In this document: in pieces, positions 9,009 through 17,763 of the stretch
Layout: each line of letters starts with the position of its first letter
Numbering within the stretch: the first letter of the stretch is position 1
Assembly: GCF_000261365.1 (NCBI RefSeq)
Contig: NZ_AJVC01000003.1
Location: 1,860,001 to 1,924,000, forward strand
Length of the DNA stretch: 64,000 nt
From: Herbaspirillum sp. GW103
Lineage (GTDB): Bacteria; Pseudomonadota; Gammaproteobacteria; Burkholderiales; Burkholderiaceae_D
Direction of reading: 5' to 3'
The notes under the pieces: model-generated
The model's input: only the letters and a program-made list of their open reading frames with translations
Databases searched by the model: none
What the model was told of the DNA's origin: nothing
Position numbers and translations under genes: made by a program

Positions 9009-10895
9009 TCAGTCCCTGATCACTGCGCGAACCTGCTCCAGTGCGGCCGGATCTTCAATGGTGGGCAGATCGCCCGGGTCGCGCCCTTCGCAGATGGACT
9101 GGATGGCCCGACGCAACAGCTTGCCCGAACGCGTCTTGGGCAAGCCGCTGACGAAGAACACCCGCGCCGGCCGGCCCACCGCGCCGATCTGCTTGTCGAC
9201 CACGCCCATGATCTCGCCTTCGAGCGCGCGGCGCCGTTCCGGTGTGGCCATCGCATCGGCCTGCTTGGGGATGACGAAAGCAATCGCTACCTGGCCCTTG
9301 AGCTTGTCTTCCACGCCGACTACGGCCACTTCGGAGACATTGGGATGGCTGGAGATGCTCTCCTCGATTTCACGCGTGCCCAGCCGGTGTCCGGCGACGT
9401 TGATGACGTCATCGGTACGGCCCAGGATGAAGTAGTAACCGTCCTCGTCCTTGATGCCCCAGTCGAAGGTGGAATACACCTCGCGCGGCAGGCTGCGCCA
9501 GTAGGTGTTGACGAAGCGCTCATCGTCGCCATAGACCGTCTGCATGCAGCCCGGCGGCAACGGTCCCTCGATGGCGACCACGCCCTTTTCTCCGGCGGCG
9601 CATGGCGCGCCGGTGGCTTCGTCGAGGATGGCCAGGCGATAACCCGGCATCGCTACGCCCGGACTACCCAGGCGCGTGGGCTTGTCGCTGATACCCTTGG
9701 CGATCGAGATGATGGGCCAGCCCGATTCGGTCTGCCAGTAGTTGTCGATGACCGGCACCTTCAGGGCGCCCGAAATCCAGCGCGACGTCGTTTCATCCAG
9801 GGGCTCGCCGGCCAGGTAGAGCGCCTTGAGCGAAGAGGTATCGTAGCGCTCCATACATTCCGGCGGCTGCTTCTTGAGTACGCGGATGGCCGTCGGCGCG
9901 GAGAACATGCGGGTGACTTTGTACTTCTCGACGATGCTCCACCAGATACCGGCATCGGGACGAATCGGCAAACCCTCGTAGAGCACGGTGGCCATGCCCG
10001 CAATCAGTGGGCCATAAACGATGTAGGAATGGCCGACCACCCAGCCGATGTCAGACGTGCAGAAGTAGGTTTCCCCGGGCTTGCCGCAGAAGATGTGCTG
10101 CATGGAGGACGCCAGCGCCACCGCATAACCGCCCACGTCGCGCTGCACGCCCTTGGGCTTGCCGGTCGTGCCGGAGGTATAGAGGACATAACTGCACTCG
10201 TTCGATTCCAGCCAGGCCACCGGCACCGGCTGATCCAGATGCTGCTGGCGCAGGGGCGCATAGTCAAGGTCGCGCCCTGCCGTGCGCGCCATGTCGGCCA
10301 GGCCGCGATCGACCAGCAGGACCTTCTGCGGCTTGTGCTGCGCCAGGTGGATCGCCTCGTCCAGCAAGCCCTTGTAGGCAATGACCTTGCCACCGCGTGA
10401 ACCGGCATCGGCCGAGACGATCAGGCTCGGCTGTGCATCATCGATGCGCGAGGCCAGGCTGTTGGAGGCAAAGCCGCCGAAGACCACCGAATGCACCGCA
10501 CCAATGCGCGCACAGGCCAGCATGGCAAAGACCGCCTCGGCGATCATCGGCATGTAGATCAGCACCCGGTCGCCGCGCTGCACCCCCAAGGCCAGCATGG
10601 TGGCGGCCATGGCCTGGACTTCGCGATGCAGTTCGGCGAAATCGTAGACGCGCTCGGTGTTGGTTTCCGTGGAAATGGCGATCAGTGCGGCCTGCTTGGG
10701 TCGCTCGCCAAGGTGGCGGTCCACCGCGTTGTAGCAGAGATTGGTGGTGCCGCCGATGAACCAGCGCGCAAAGGGGGCCCGGGAATAATCCAGGGTACTG
10801 GTGAAGGGCTTGTCCCAATGGATGCGCTGCGCTTCTTCCGCCCAGAAGGTCTCGGGCTGATCGATGGAACGGCGATAAAAATCCTCGTACTGCAT
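9009..10895 (-). CDS. prpE: Propionyl-CoA synthetase PrpE
   Basis: AMP-forming acyl-CoA synthetase of 628 residues, the length of PrpE/Acs proteins. The N-terminal ACAS segment (YEDFYRRSIDQPETFWAEEA) is followed by the P-loop-like motif YTSGTTGKPKGV, the adenylation region DNYWQTESGWPI, and the C-terminal KTRSGKLLRR with the catalytic, acetylation-prone Lys. It would activate propionate to propionyl-CoA, the substrate of PrpC. The neighbouring prpC/prpB and prpR support PrpE over acetyl-CoA synthetase. The start has a good site, AGGAGACGTC before ATG. It is separated from prpC by the lipoprotein gene and so may be transcribed separately. Confidence 0.87.
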   Translation of the reverse strand: MQYEDFYRRSIDQPETFWAEEAQRIHWDKPFTSTLDYSRAPFARWFIGGTTNLCYNAVDRHLGERPKQAALIAISTETNTERVYDFAELHREVQAMAATMLALGVQRGDRVLIYMPMIAEAVFAMLACARIGAVHSVVFGGFASNSLASRIDDAQPSLIVSADAGSRGGKVIAYKGLLDEAIHLAQHKPQKVLLVDRGLADMARTAGRDLDYAPLRQQHLDQPVPVAWLESNECSYVLYTSGTTGKPKGVQRDVGGYAVALASSMQHIFCGKPGETYFCTSDIGWVVGHSYIVYGPLIAGMATVLYEGLPIRPDAGIWWSIVEKYKVTRMFSAPTAIRVLKKQPPECMERYDTSSLKALYLAGEPLDETTSRWISGALKVPVIDNYWQTESGWPIISIAKGISDKPTRLGSPGVAMPGYRLAILDEATGAPCAAGEKGVVAIEGPLPPGCMQTVYGDDERFVNTYWRSLPREVYSTFDWGIKDEDGYYFILGRTDDVINVAGHRLGTREIEESISSHPNVSEVAVVGVEDKLKGQVAIAFVIPKQADAMATPERRRALEGEIMGVVDKQIGAVGRPARVFFVSGLPKTRSGKLLRRAIQSICEGRDPGDLPTIEDPAALEQVRAVIRD

Positions 10896-11233
10896 GACGT
10901 CTCCTCATGTCTCTCGAATTGGACAACCGCTGCAGACCTTGCGCGGCGTGGCCCGCAGGGTGATGGTCGCGTGGCTCTGAGGCATGTACAGCGGCATCTC
11001 TGCCATGCGTGGCCCTCATGCGACGGTGAAACCAGTCTTGCACCTGAATCTTACGAGCGGCTGAATCGGCAGCATCGACGCGCGATCACGGCTGATACAG
11101 ATCAAGTGCAACAACGAAAAAAGCGGGAGCGTTGTCGACGGCATGAAGCCGTCAAGATGACAAGGGAGGAGCAAACGTGAGGTGGAAAGAAAGCGCCGGC
11201 GTCAGGCCATCACGACGGCGCAGCGCCAAGGCT
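10896..11233. other. 338-bp intergenic region upstream of prpE
   Basis: No gene is supported here. The prpE ribosome binding site lies at the left end. I found no sigma-54 -24/-12 element in front of prpE, unlike prpB, so its control may differ. Confidence 0.4.
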
Positions 11234-11683
11234 TCAGCGCGTGCGGCAGTCGTTGGCCAGTTGCTGCCCGATCTTGGAATTGAGCAGCATGGACTTCGAC
11301 GGGATCTGGATCCACACCAGGCCTTCGCCCTTGTTCTCCAGACGCACTGCACCGGTCGAGGTACTGACCGGGTTCATCATGTAGCTGCTGCCCTTCCACA
11401 CCAGCGTGACCCCATCGGTGACGCGGCCATCCATGCGGATTTCCACCTTGTTGCCCATCTCGCAACTGAAGGCACCGGTCTTGAGCTGGGTCGCCCAAGT
11501 CGGCTGCGTGGCCGCCGGCGATTGCAGCAATTGCGGCAGCAGTGGCTTGGTCTCGGTGACGGGCACCGGCGTGGAAGAACAGGCCGACAGTGCAACGGCA
11601 ACGGTGGCGGCCAGGCAGAGGGATGTCAGGGGCAAGGCGCGAGGACGGCGGGAAACGATGGCAGCAATCATCGGATGATCCAT
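11234..11683 (-). CDS. MliC-like lipoprotein (C-type lysozyme inhibitor family)
   Basis: Product of 149 residues. A basic N-terminus and hydrophobic stretch lead to a lipobox (ALSAC), so it should be a lipoprotein in the periplasm or outer membrane. The mature domain matches the MliC/PliC pattern: a Cys in FSCEMG, a hydrophobic strand TLVWKGSSYMM, the segment STSTGAVRLENKGEGLVWIQ, a Lys/Ser-rich loop, and a final NDC cysteine that would pair with the first. Such proteins inhibit host lysozyme. The similarity is at motif level. It lies between prpC and prpE with no obvious link to propionate. An alternative start is at 11671. Confidence 0.65.
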   Translation of the reverse strand: MDHPMIAAIVSRRPRALPLTSLCLAATVAVALSACSSTPVPVTETKPLLPQLLQSPAATQPTWATQLKTGAFSCEMGNKVEIRMDGRVTDGVTLVWKGSSYMMNPVSTSTGAVRLENKGEGLVWIQIPSKSMLLNSKIGQQLANDCRTR

Positions 11684-11886
11684 GGAGAGTCAGAGGTGGA
11701 CGCAGAGGCGGAAAAGATCCGCCCGCATCTTAACAAGATATTGCGACTGACTCGACCATATGTAACGCTTGTTACAAATCGGCCTGATCGCCCGGGTCGG
11801 CCCACCCCGTCTCCTTCGCCGGGGAATGGGGCGACCGGCACACGCCGGCCGCCGCTCCCTTCTTCTTGCTGCTCCCTCTCCCTCTC

Positions 11887-11935
11887 TTGCTCCTTGCTCC
11901 TTGCTCCTTGCTCCTTGCTCCTTGCTCCTTGCGCC
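11887..11935. repeat. Heptanucleotide tandem repeat (TTGCTCC)n
   Basis: Six perfect copies of TTGCTCC (11887-11928) are followed by one variant (TTGCGCC), just after the prpC stop codon (11952 on the minus strand). The 7-bp period would shift a reading frame, but no gene is affected here. It is a likely length-variable site between strains. Confidence 0.85.
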
Positions 11936-11951
11936 GCTGTACCTGCCAGCC

Positions 11952-13106
11952 TTACTTGCGCTTGCTGATCGGCACGAACTTCAGATCTTCCGGTCCCACG
12001 TAGTTGGCCGAGGGGCGGATGATCTTGTTGTCGATGCGCTGCTCGATGATGTGCGCCGCCCAGCCCGAGGTACGGGCAATGACGAAGAGCGGCGTAAACA
12101 TCGCGGTGGGCACGCCCATCATGTGGTAGGACACGGCCGAGAACCAGTCCAGGTTGGGGAACATCTTCTTGATGTCCCACATGACCGTCTCCAGACGCTC
12201 GGCGATGTCGAACATCTTGGTCGAACCGGCTTCCTTGGAGAGCTTGCGTGCCACTTCCTTGATGACCTTGTTGCGCGGGTCGGAGATGGTATAGACCGGG
12301 TGACCGAAACCGATCACCACTTCCTTGTTCTCGACGCGACGGCGGATGTCGGCCTCGGCCTCGTCCGGATTGTCATAGCGCTTCTGGATCTCGAAGGCCA
12401 CTTCATTGGCGCCGCCATGCTTGGGGCCGCGCAGGGCGCCGATGGCGCCGGTGATGGCCGAATACATGTCCGAACCGGTGCCGGCGATGACGCGACCGGT
12501 GAAGGTGGAGGCATTGAATTCGTGTTCCGCATACAGGATCAGCGAGGTGTGCATGGCCTTCTCCCAGGCCGCCGAGGGCTTTTCGCCATGCAGCAGGTGC
12601 AGGAAATGGGCACCGATGGAATCGTCGTCGGTCTCGACCTCGATACGGTTGCCGTTGTGGCTGTAGTGGTACCAGTACAGCAGCATCGAACCCAGCGAAG
12701 CCATCAGGCGATCGGCGATGTCGCGCGCACCGGGGGTGTTGTGGTCATCCTTCTCCGGCAGCACGCAGCCCAGCGCGGAGACGCCGGTACGCATCACGTC
12801 CATCGGATGCGAGGCGGCCGGCAACCATTCCAGCGCTGCCTTGACGTTGGCCGGCAGGCCGCGCAGGGCCTTCAACTTGGCCTTGTAGGCGCGCAGTTCG
12901 GCAGCCGTCGGCAGCTTGCCGTGCACCAGCAGGTGGGCGATTTCCTCGAACTCGCAGCTATCGGCCACGTCGAGAATGTCGTAACCGCGATAGTGCAGGT
13001 CATTGCCGGTCTTGCCGACGGTGCACAGGGCGGTGTTGCCGGCAGTCACGCCGGAGAGGGCAACGGACTTCTTGGGCTTGAAACCTGCGGCTTGTTGTTC
13101 GCTCAT
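11952..13106 (-). CDS. prpC: 2-methylcitrate synthase PrpC
   Basis: Product of 384 residues, the length of PrpC proteins and shorter than typical citrate synthases (about 430). It condenses propionyl-CoA with oxaloacetate. Visible citrate-synthase family motifs are [12 protein letters not shown] (catalytic His), [13 protein letters not shown] (second His) and the C-terminal Asp region. The N-terminus [35 protein letters not shown] is characteristic of methylcitrate synthases. The ATG at 13106 follows GAGGAGAACACG and is preferred over an upstream frame extension. It lies 51 bases after prpB on the same strand and is likely co-transcribed. Confidence 0.93.
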   Translation of the reverse strand: MSEQQAAGFKPKKSVALSGVTAGNTALCTVGKTGNDLHYRGYDILDVADSCEFEEIAHLLVHGKLPTAAELRAYKAKLKALRGLPANVKAALEWLPAASHPMDVMRTGVSALGCVLPEKDDHNTPGARDIADRLMASLGSMLLYWYHYSHNGNRIEVETDDDSIGAHFLHLLHGEKPSAAWEKAMHTSLILYAEHEFNASTFTGRVIAGTGSDMYSAITGAIGALRGPKHGGANEVAFEIQKRYDNPDEAEADIRRRVENKEVVIGFGHPVYTISDPRNKVIKEVARKLSKEAGSTKMFDIAERLETVMWDIKKMFPNLDWFSAVSYHMMGVPTAMFTPLFVIARTSGWAAHIIEQRIDNKIIRPSANYVGPEDLKFVPISKRK

Positions 13107-13157
13107 CGTGTTCTCCTCGTATTCGGTATGGGGTGACAATGCTTTGTCGGAAGGGGC

Positions 13158-14048
13158 TTACTTGTTCTTCTGCTGGGCAAACAGCGCATCGAGGCGCTGT
13201 TCGTAGCTGTGGTAATCGATGCGGTCATACAGTTCCATGCGGGTCTGCATGGTATCGACCACGTTCTTCTGCGTACCATCGCGGCGGATCGCCTGGTAGA
13301 CGTTTTCAGCGGCCTTGTTCATGGCGCGGAAGGCCGACAGCGGATAGAGCACCAGCCCCACGTCGGCATCCTTGAGTTCGTCCACCGTGAACAGCGGAGT
13401 CGAACCGAACTCGGTGATGTTGGCCAGGATCGGTACCTTCACCGCATTGGCGAACTGCTTGTACATGGCCAGGTCGGTGATGGCTTCCGGGAAGATCATG
13501 TCGGCACCGGCCTCGACGCAGGCCACGGCGCGCTCGATGGCGGCGTCCAGCCCTTCCACGGCCAGCGCATCGGTGCGCGCCATGATGACGAAGTTCTCGT
13601 CGGTGCGGGCATCCACGGCGGCCTTGATGCGGTCTACCATTTCCTGCTTGCTGACGATTTCCTTGCCGGGACGATGGCCGCAGCGCTTGGCGCCGACCTG
13701 GTCTTCGATGTGCATGGCGGCGGCGCCGAACTTGATCATGGACTTGACGGTCCGCGCCACGTTGAAGGCCGAGGCACCGAAGCCGGTATCCACATCCACC
13801 AGCAGCGGCAGGTCGCACACGTCGGTGATGCGGCGCACGTCGGTGAGCACGTCGTCCAGATTGGAAATGCCCAGGTCAGGCAAGCCCAGCGAACCCGCCG
13901 CCACGCCGCCGCCGGACAGATAGATCGCGCGGAAACCGGCGCGCTTGGCCAGCAGGGCGTGGTTGGCGTTGATCGCGCCGATGACTTGCAAGGGGGATTC
14001 TTCCTGGACGGCCTGGCGGAACGCTGCGCCTGCGGAATGGAGAGCCAT
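13158..14048 (-). CDS. prpB: 2-methylisocitrate lyase PrpB
   Basis: Product of 296 residues, standard for PrpB. It cleaves 2-methylisocitrate to pyruvate and succinate. The isocitrate-lyase superfamily signature KRCGH is present (in [16 protein letters not shown]), with DVDTGFG (metal site) upstream and the N-terminal [18 protein letters not shown]. The start at 14048 gives the canonical [15 protein letters not shown]-terminus and is preceded by GAAGGTG. It is the first gene of prpB-prpC, divergent from prpR, and its upstream region holds a sigma-54 promoter. Confidence 0.95.
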   Translation of the reverse strand: MALHSAGAAFRQAVQEESPLQVIGAINANHALLAKRAGFRAIYLSGGGVAAGSLGLPDLGISNLDDVLTDVRRITDVCDLPLLVDVDTGFGASAFNVARTVKSMIKFGAAAMHIEDQVGAKRCGHRPGKEIVSKQEMVDRIKAAVDARTDENFVIMARTDALAVEGLDAAIERAVACVEAGADMIFPEAITDLAMYKQFANAVKVPILANITEFGSTPLFTVDELKDADVGLVLYPLSAFRAMNKAAENVYQAIRRDGTQKNVVDTMQTRMELYDRIDYHSYEQRLDALFAQQKNK

Positions 14049-14172
14049 GGTAGACACCTTCTCGATGAGGTTGGAATGCGGAAAGTCTGGACCAACTGCG
14101 TCACTGCTTGACTGCGTAAAGCGACAGGCGGACGTAAGGCACACCCGTCCTGCGACATTTGCGTTCACCATT

Positions 14173-14187
14173 GCAACGGCCGTGCCA
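14173..14187 (-). promoter_or_regulatory. Sigma-54 promoter for prpBC
   Basis: On the minus strand the sequence reads TGGCACGGCCGTTGC, a perfect -24 (TGGCAC) and -12 (TTGC) pair with the required 5-base spacing. It points toward prpB, with a predicted start site about 110 bases before the ATG. PrpR, a sigma-54 activator, is encoded next door. Confidence 0.88.
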
Positions 14188-14342
14188 TCGCAGTGCAGCA
14201 TCCGATGGCAAGGGGCCCGAAGAAACCTTCATATCGCCTGAAACCCCCGTCAAACAAGGCTCGCCACCGGACGGGGCGGGCTCGCCCCGGGCTTGCGCCG
14301 GAGCTGCCAGCTTGATCTGGCACAAGCATCCATGTTTCATCA

Positions 14343-14370
14343 GTGTTACAGTGACGTTTCACTGAAACAC
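14343..14370. promoter_or_regulatory. Candidate PrpR operator (28-bp dyad)
   Basis: The arms GTGTTACAGTG and CACTGAAACAC are inverted repeats with one mismatch and a 6-base spacer. The site lies 14 bases before the prpR ATG and about 155-200 bases upstream of the predicted prpB start site, a normal position for an enhancer-type activator site and also suited to autoregulation. Confidence 0.7.
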
Positions 14371-14384
14371 ACTGAACGCTCACC

Positions 14385-16061
14385 ATGAAACGCCCTGCCC
14401 CTGCCGAGCGCCTGGCCGACAAACCCGTGATCTGGACCGTGTCCGTGTCGCGCCTGTCCGAACTCTTCCGCGACATCACGCTGGAATTCGACGGCGTGGC
14501 CGACATCGAGCCCATTCATCTCGGTTTCGACGAGGCCGTACGCGCCATCCGCGAGCGCCTGGCCAGCGAGCGCTGCGATGTGGTGATCTCGGCCGGTTCC
14601 AATGGTGCCTATCTCAAGAGCCGCCTGCCGGTACCGGTGGTGGTGGCGCGCGCCAGCGGTTTCGACGTGATGCAGGCGCTGGCCCGCGCGCGGCAGATCA
14701 GCGCGCGCATCGGGCTGGTCACCTATCAGGAGGCGATGCCTGCCCTGAGCGAGTTCCAGCAGATGTTCGGACTGGACATTGCCCAGCGCACCTATGCCAC
14801 CGAGGAAGATGCGCGCGCCGTGGTACAGGAACTGAAAGCTGGCGGCGTGCAGGCGGTGGTCGGGGCCGGGCTCATCACCGACCTGGCCGAGGAAGCGGGC
14901 ATGCAGGGCATCTTCCTCTACTCCTCGGCCACGGTGCGCCAGGCCTTTGAAGATGCGCTGGAACTGGCGCGCCTGACGCAACTGGAAAGCTCGCGCGGCC
15001 CCAGCCTGCCGGTGGCAGACAGTCTGCGCGCACGGCATCACCTCAAGGACTTGCGCGGCGACTCGGCGGTCATGGAAGCGGTACGCCAGTCCATTACGCT
15101 GTTTGCACGTTCGCCGGCCAATGTACTGATCCAGGGCGAGACCGGCAGCGGCAAGGAACTGGCGGCCCAGGCCATTCACCGCGCCCATCCGCGCATGCAG
15201 GGCAAGACCCAGGCCGCGCATCCGTTCGTGGCCATCAATTGCGGGGCGCTGGCCGAATCGCTGCTGGAATCCGAACTGTTCGGCTACGAGGAAGGCGCTT
15301 TCACCGGTTCCCGCCGTGGCGGACGCGCCGGTGTGTTTGAGGCCGCACATCGCGGCACCCTGCTTCTCGATGAAATCGGCGAGATGCCGCTGCCGCTGCA
15401 GACGCGCCTGCTGCGCGTGCTGGAGGAGCGCGAGGTGGTGCGCGTGGGGGGTACGCGGCCCATTGCGGTCCAGGTGCGCATCATCAGTGCCACCCATTGC
15501 GACCTGGAAGCGCGGGTGCGGGAAGGCCGTTTTCGCGCCGACCTGTATTACCGCCTGAGCGTGCTGCGCCTGCAACTGCCGCCCTTGCGCGCGCGCCGTG
15601 AAGACATTGCGGCGCTGGCTGAATGGCATCTCAAACATGCGCTGGCCGCACTCGATGCGCGCCCGCATGCCAATCTGGGCGCGGAAATCCTGCGCTGCGC
15701 GCCGCTGCTGTGCGCCTATGACTGGCCGGGCAATGTGCGCGAACTGCGTAACCTGATGGAGCGACTGGCGCTGTTCCTGGCCGCAGAACCCTTGCAGGCA
15801 CTGACGGCGACGCTGATACAGCGGGTCGCACCGGAGCTGGCCACAGCAGCGCAGCCGCTGATCATGGACGCTGCACAGACGCCGCCCTCTCATGCCCTGA
15901 CCACCCCTGACCATGCACCCGACACCGACGCCATCCACGCCGCACTGCGCCGCTTCCGTGGCAACCGTGCCGCGGCCGCGCGTCATCTGGGCATCAGTCG
16001 CACGACCTTGTGGCGCAAGCTCAGGGAGGTCGAGGAGGTCGAAGCGTCAGCACGGCAGTGA
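14385..16061 (+). CDS. prpR: PrpR, sigma-54-dependent activator of the propionate operon
   Basis: Product of 558 residues. The N-terminal PrpR ligand domain (about residues 15-190, probably sensing 2-methylcitrate) is followed by an AAA+ sigma-54 interaction domain with Walker A GETGSGKE, the sigma-54 contact loop GAFTGS, Walker [10 protein letters not shown] and an arginine-finger region. A Fis-type HTH lies at the C-terminus ([21 protein letters not shown]). It is divergent from prpBC, whose upstream region has a sigma-54 promoter and a dyad operator. The start is the ATG just after the dyad. Confidence 0.95.
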   Translation: MKRPAPAERLADKPVIWTVSVSRLSELFRDITLEFDGVADIEPIHLGFDEAVRAIRERLASERCDVVISAGSNGAYLKSRLPVPVVVARASGFDVMQALARARQISARIGLVTYQEAMPALSEFQQMFGLDIAQRTYATEEDARAVVQELKAGGVQAVVGAGLITDLAEEAGMQGIFLYSSATVRQAFEDALELARLTQLESSRGPSLPVADSLRARHHLKDLRGDSAVMEAVRQSITLFARSPANVLIQGETGSGKELAAQAIHRAHPRMQGKTQAAHPFVAINCGALAESLLESELFGYEEGAFTGSRRGGRAGVFEAAHRGTLLLDEIGEMPLPLQTRLLRVLEEREVVRVGGTRPIAVQVRIISATHCDLEARVREGRFRADLYYRLSVLRLQLPPLRARREDIAALAEWHLKHALAALDARPHANLGAEILRCAPLLCAYDWPGNVRELRNLMERLALFLAAEPLQALTATLIQRVAPELATAAQPLIMDAAQTPPSHALTTPDHAPDTDAIHAALRRFRGNRAAAARHLGISRTTLWRKLREVEEVEASARQ

Positions 16062-16142
16062 GCTTCGGGTCGGCGAAACGAGAAAATGATTTCGCAGAAT
16101 CGCGCCCATGTCCTGCCTCCTGATAATCCCCCGCACTGCGCC

Positions 16143-16172
16143 TTGACAGTGCCGCATCGCCCCGCCTATGCT
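16143..16172 (+). promoter_or_regulatory. Sigma-70-like promoter for the MFS gene
   Basis: TTGACA (perfect -35) and TATGCT (-10) are separated by 18 bases. The predicted start would leave a leader of about 125 bases before the ATG at 16303, so the symporter gene can be expressed independently of prpR. Confidence 0.6.
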
Positions 16173-16302
16173 CGCCCGCTGTAACGGCTGCGGCCGTCAC
16201 GCGGAGCCCACAACCATCCATATACAGCCAGGCAGCCGTCTGCCCCGCCAGGGTCGGAACGGCGTGCTGCTCCTCCATCCACGTATCCATCAGGGAGTCT
16301 CC

Positions 16303-17586
16303 ATGACCAGCAATACCGCGGCGCCTGGCGCCGGCACCACGCATCCGCAAGCGCGGCGTGCGATCATCTCGTCCTCCATCGGCAATGCGCTCGAATGGTT
16401 CGACATCCTTATCTATGGCGCCTTCGCGGTAGTCATCGCCAAGCAGTTCTTCCCCACCGGGGATGACAACGTCTCGCTGCTGCTGACCTTCGCCACCTTC
16501 GGCGTGTCCTTCTTCATGCGTCCGCTGGGTGCAGTGGTGCTGGGTGCGTACTCCGACCGCGCCGGTCGCAAGGCCGCGCTGATGCTGTCCATCATGCTCA
16601 TGACGGTGGGCACCGCCATGATCGCCTTCATGCCCAGCTATGCCAGCATCGGCATGCTGGCACCGGCCGGCATCGCACTGGGCAAGATGATCCAGGGCTT
16701 CTCCGCCGGTGGCGAGTTCGGCAGCTCCACCGCCTTCCTGGTGGAACACGCACCGCACCGTCGGGGCTTCTTCTCCAGCTGGCAGGTGGCCAGCCAGGGC
16801 ATCAGCCTGCTGCTGGCCGCCATCTTCGGCGCCGTGCTCAACAACATGCTCACACCCGAACAGTTGTCCTCCTGGGGCTGGCGCGTGCCCTTCATCTTCG
16901 GTCTGCTGATCGCCCCGGCCGGCATCTACATCCGTCGTCACCTGGATGAAGCGCCCGAATTCAAGGAATCCAGCGAGAAGACCGACGCCCCCCTGCGCGA
17001 CACCTTCACCCACCAGAAGATGCGCCTGCTGATCGGTACCGGCAGCGTCATCATGGCCACCGTCTCGGTGTACCTGTCGCTGTACATCCCCACCTATGCC
17101 GTCAAGCAGCTGGGGCTGCCGGCCTGGTCCTCGTTTGCCGCGATGTCGGTGGCCGGGCTGATCATGTTCATCGGCTCGCCACTGGTGGGCAAGCTCTCCG
17201 ACAAGATCGGTCGTACCCCCTTCATGATCACCAGCAGCGCGCTCTACATCGTGCTGACCTATCCGATGTTCGTGTTCCTGACCCACTCGCCGGGCTTCCT
17301 GCAACTGCTGTTGCTGCAGACCGTCATCGGTGTGCTCATGACCATGTATTTCGCCGCGATGCCGGCACTGCTGGCCGACATCTTCCCGGTGGCCACGCGC
17401 GGCACCGGCATGTCGCTGGCCTATAACATCGCCGTGACCATCTTCGGCGGCTTCGCCGGCCTCATCATCACCTGGTTGATCGACTTCACCGGCGACAAGC
17501 TGTCGGTGAGCTACTTCGTCATCTTCGGCGCGGTGCTGAGCCTGATGGCCACCGTGGCGGCGCGTTTCGTGTTGCGTCTGCGCTGA
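16303..17586 (+). CDS. MFS transporter, metabolite:H+ symporter (MHS) family
   Basis: Product of 427 residues with 12 predicted membrane segments. The N-terminus has the MHS hallmark SSIGNALEWFDILIYG, the inter-segment motif GAYSDRAGRKAAL, and GFSAGGEFGSSTAFLVEHA between helices 4 and 5, all typical of the citrate, proline/betaine and tricarballylate symporters. The substrate is probably a di- or tricarboxylate, but it cannot be fixed from sequence. It lies downstream of prpR on the same strand with its own promoter; a role in importing a methylcitrate-cycle-related acid is a guess. Start by AGGGAGTCTCC before ATG. Confidence 0.85.
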   Translation: MTSNTAAPGAGTTHPQARRAIISSSIGNALEWFDILIYGAFAVVIAKQFFPTGDDNVSLLLTFATFGVSFFMRPLGAVVLGAYSDRAGRKAALMLSIMLMTVGTAMIAFMPSYASIGMLAPAGIALGKMIQGFSAGGEFGSSTAFLVEHAPHRRGFFSSWQVASQGISLLLAAIFGAVLNNMLTPEQLSSWGWRVPFIFGLLIAPAGIYIRRHLDEAPEFKESSEKTDAPLRDTFTHQKMRLLIGTGSVIMATVSVYLSLYIPTYAVKQLGLPAWSSFAAMSVAGLIMFIGSPLVGKLSDKIGRTPFMITSSALYIVLTYPMFVFLTHSPGFLQLLLLQTVIGVLMTMYFAAMPALLADIFPVATRGTGMSLAYNIAVTIFGGFAGLIITWLIDFTGDKLSVSYFVIFGAVLSLMATVAARFVLRLR

Positions 17587-17602
17587 TGCTTCGCATCGTC
17601 GC

Positions 17603-17624
17603 GTAAATGATATAAATCGTTTAC
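17603..17624. repeat. AT-rich palindrome between convergent genes (copy 2)
   Basis: The 22 bases begin GTAAATGAT and end ATCGTTTAC, an inverted repeat with nine of eleven arm positions paired. Bases 17601-17618 are identical to the reverse complement of 8081-8098. It lies just after the MFS stop and before the shared terminator. Confidence 0.55.
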
Positions 17625-17635
17625 GAAACGCCCAA

Positions 17636-17678
17636 TAAAAATGGCCTGGATCTCGCGATCCAGGCCATTTCCTTTTTT
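17636..17678. terminator. Bidirectional terminator between MFS gene and ntrC
   Basis: ATGGCCTGGATC and GATCCAGGCCAT form a perfect 12-bp stem with a TCGC loop (17641-17668). It is flanked by AAAA on the left and TTCCTTTTTT on the right, so it can serve both converging transcripts. Confidence 0.88.
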
Positions 17679-17763
17679 ATGGCCGCCGCCTCTTCCCCTT
17701 GCTGATCCTGCCCGCGCGGCGGCTCGCGGGCAGACCTCCCCTGCTTGATGGTTAAGTTGTGCT

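Noticed and set aside
10491-11180. Plus-strand open frame overlapping the prpE 5' end
   Set aside because: It is mostly antisense to prpE, with shadow-type composition.
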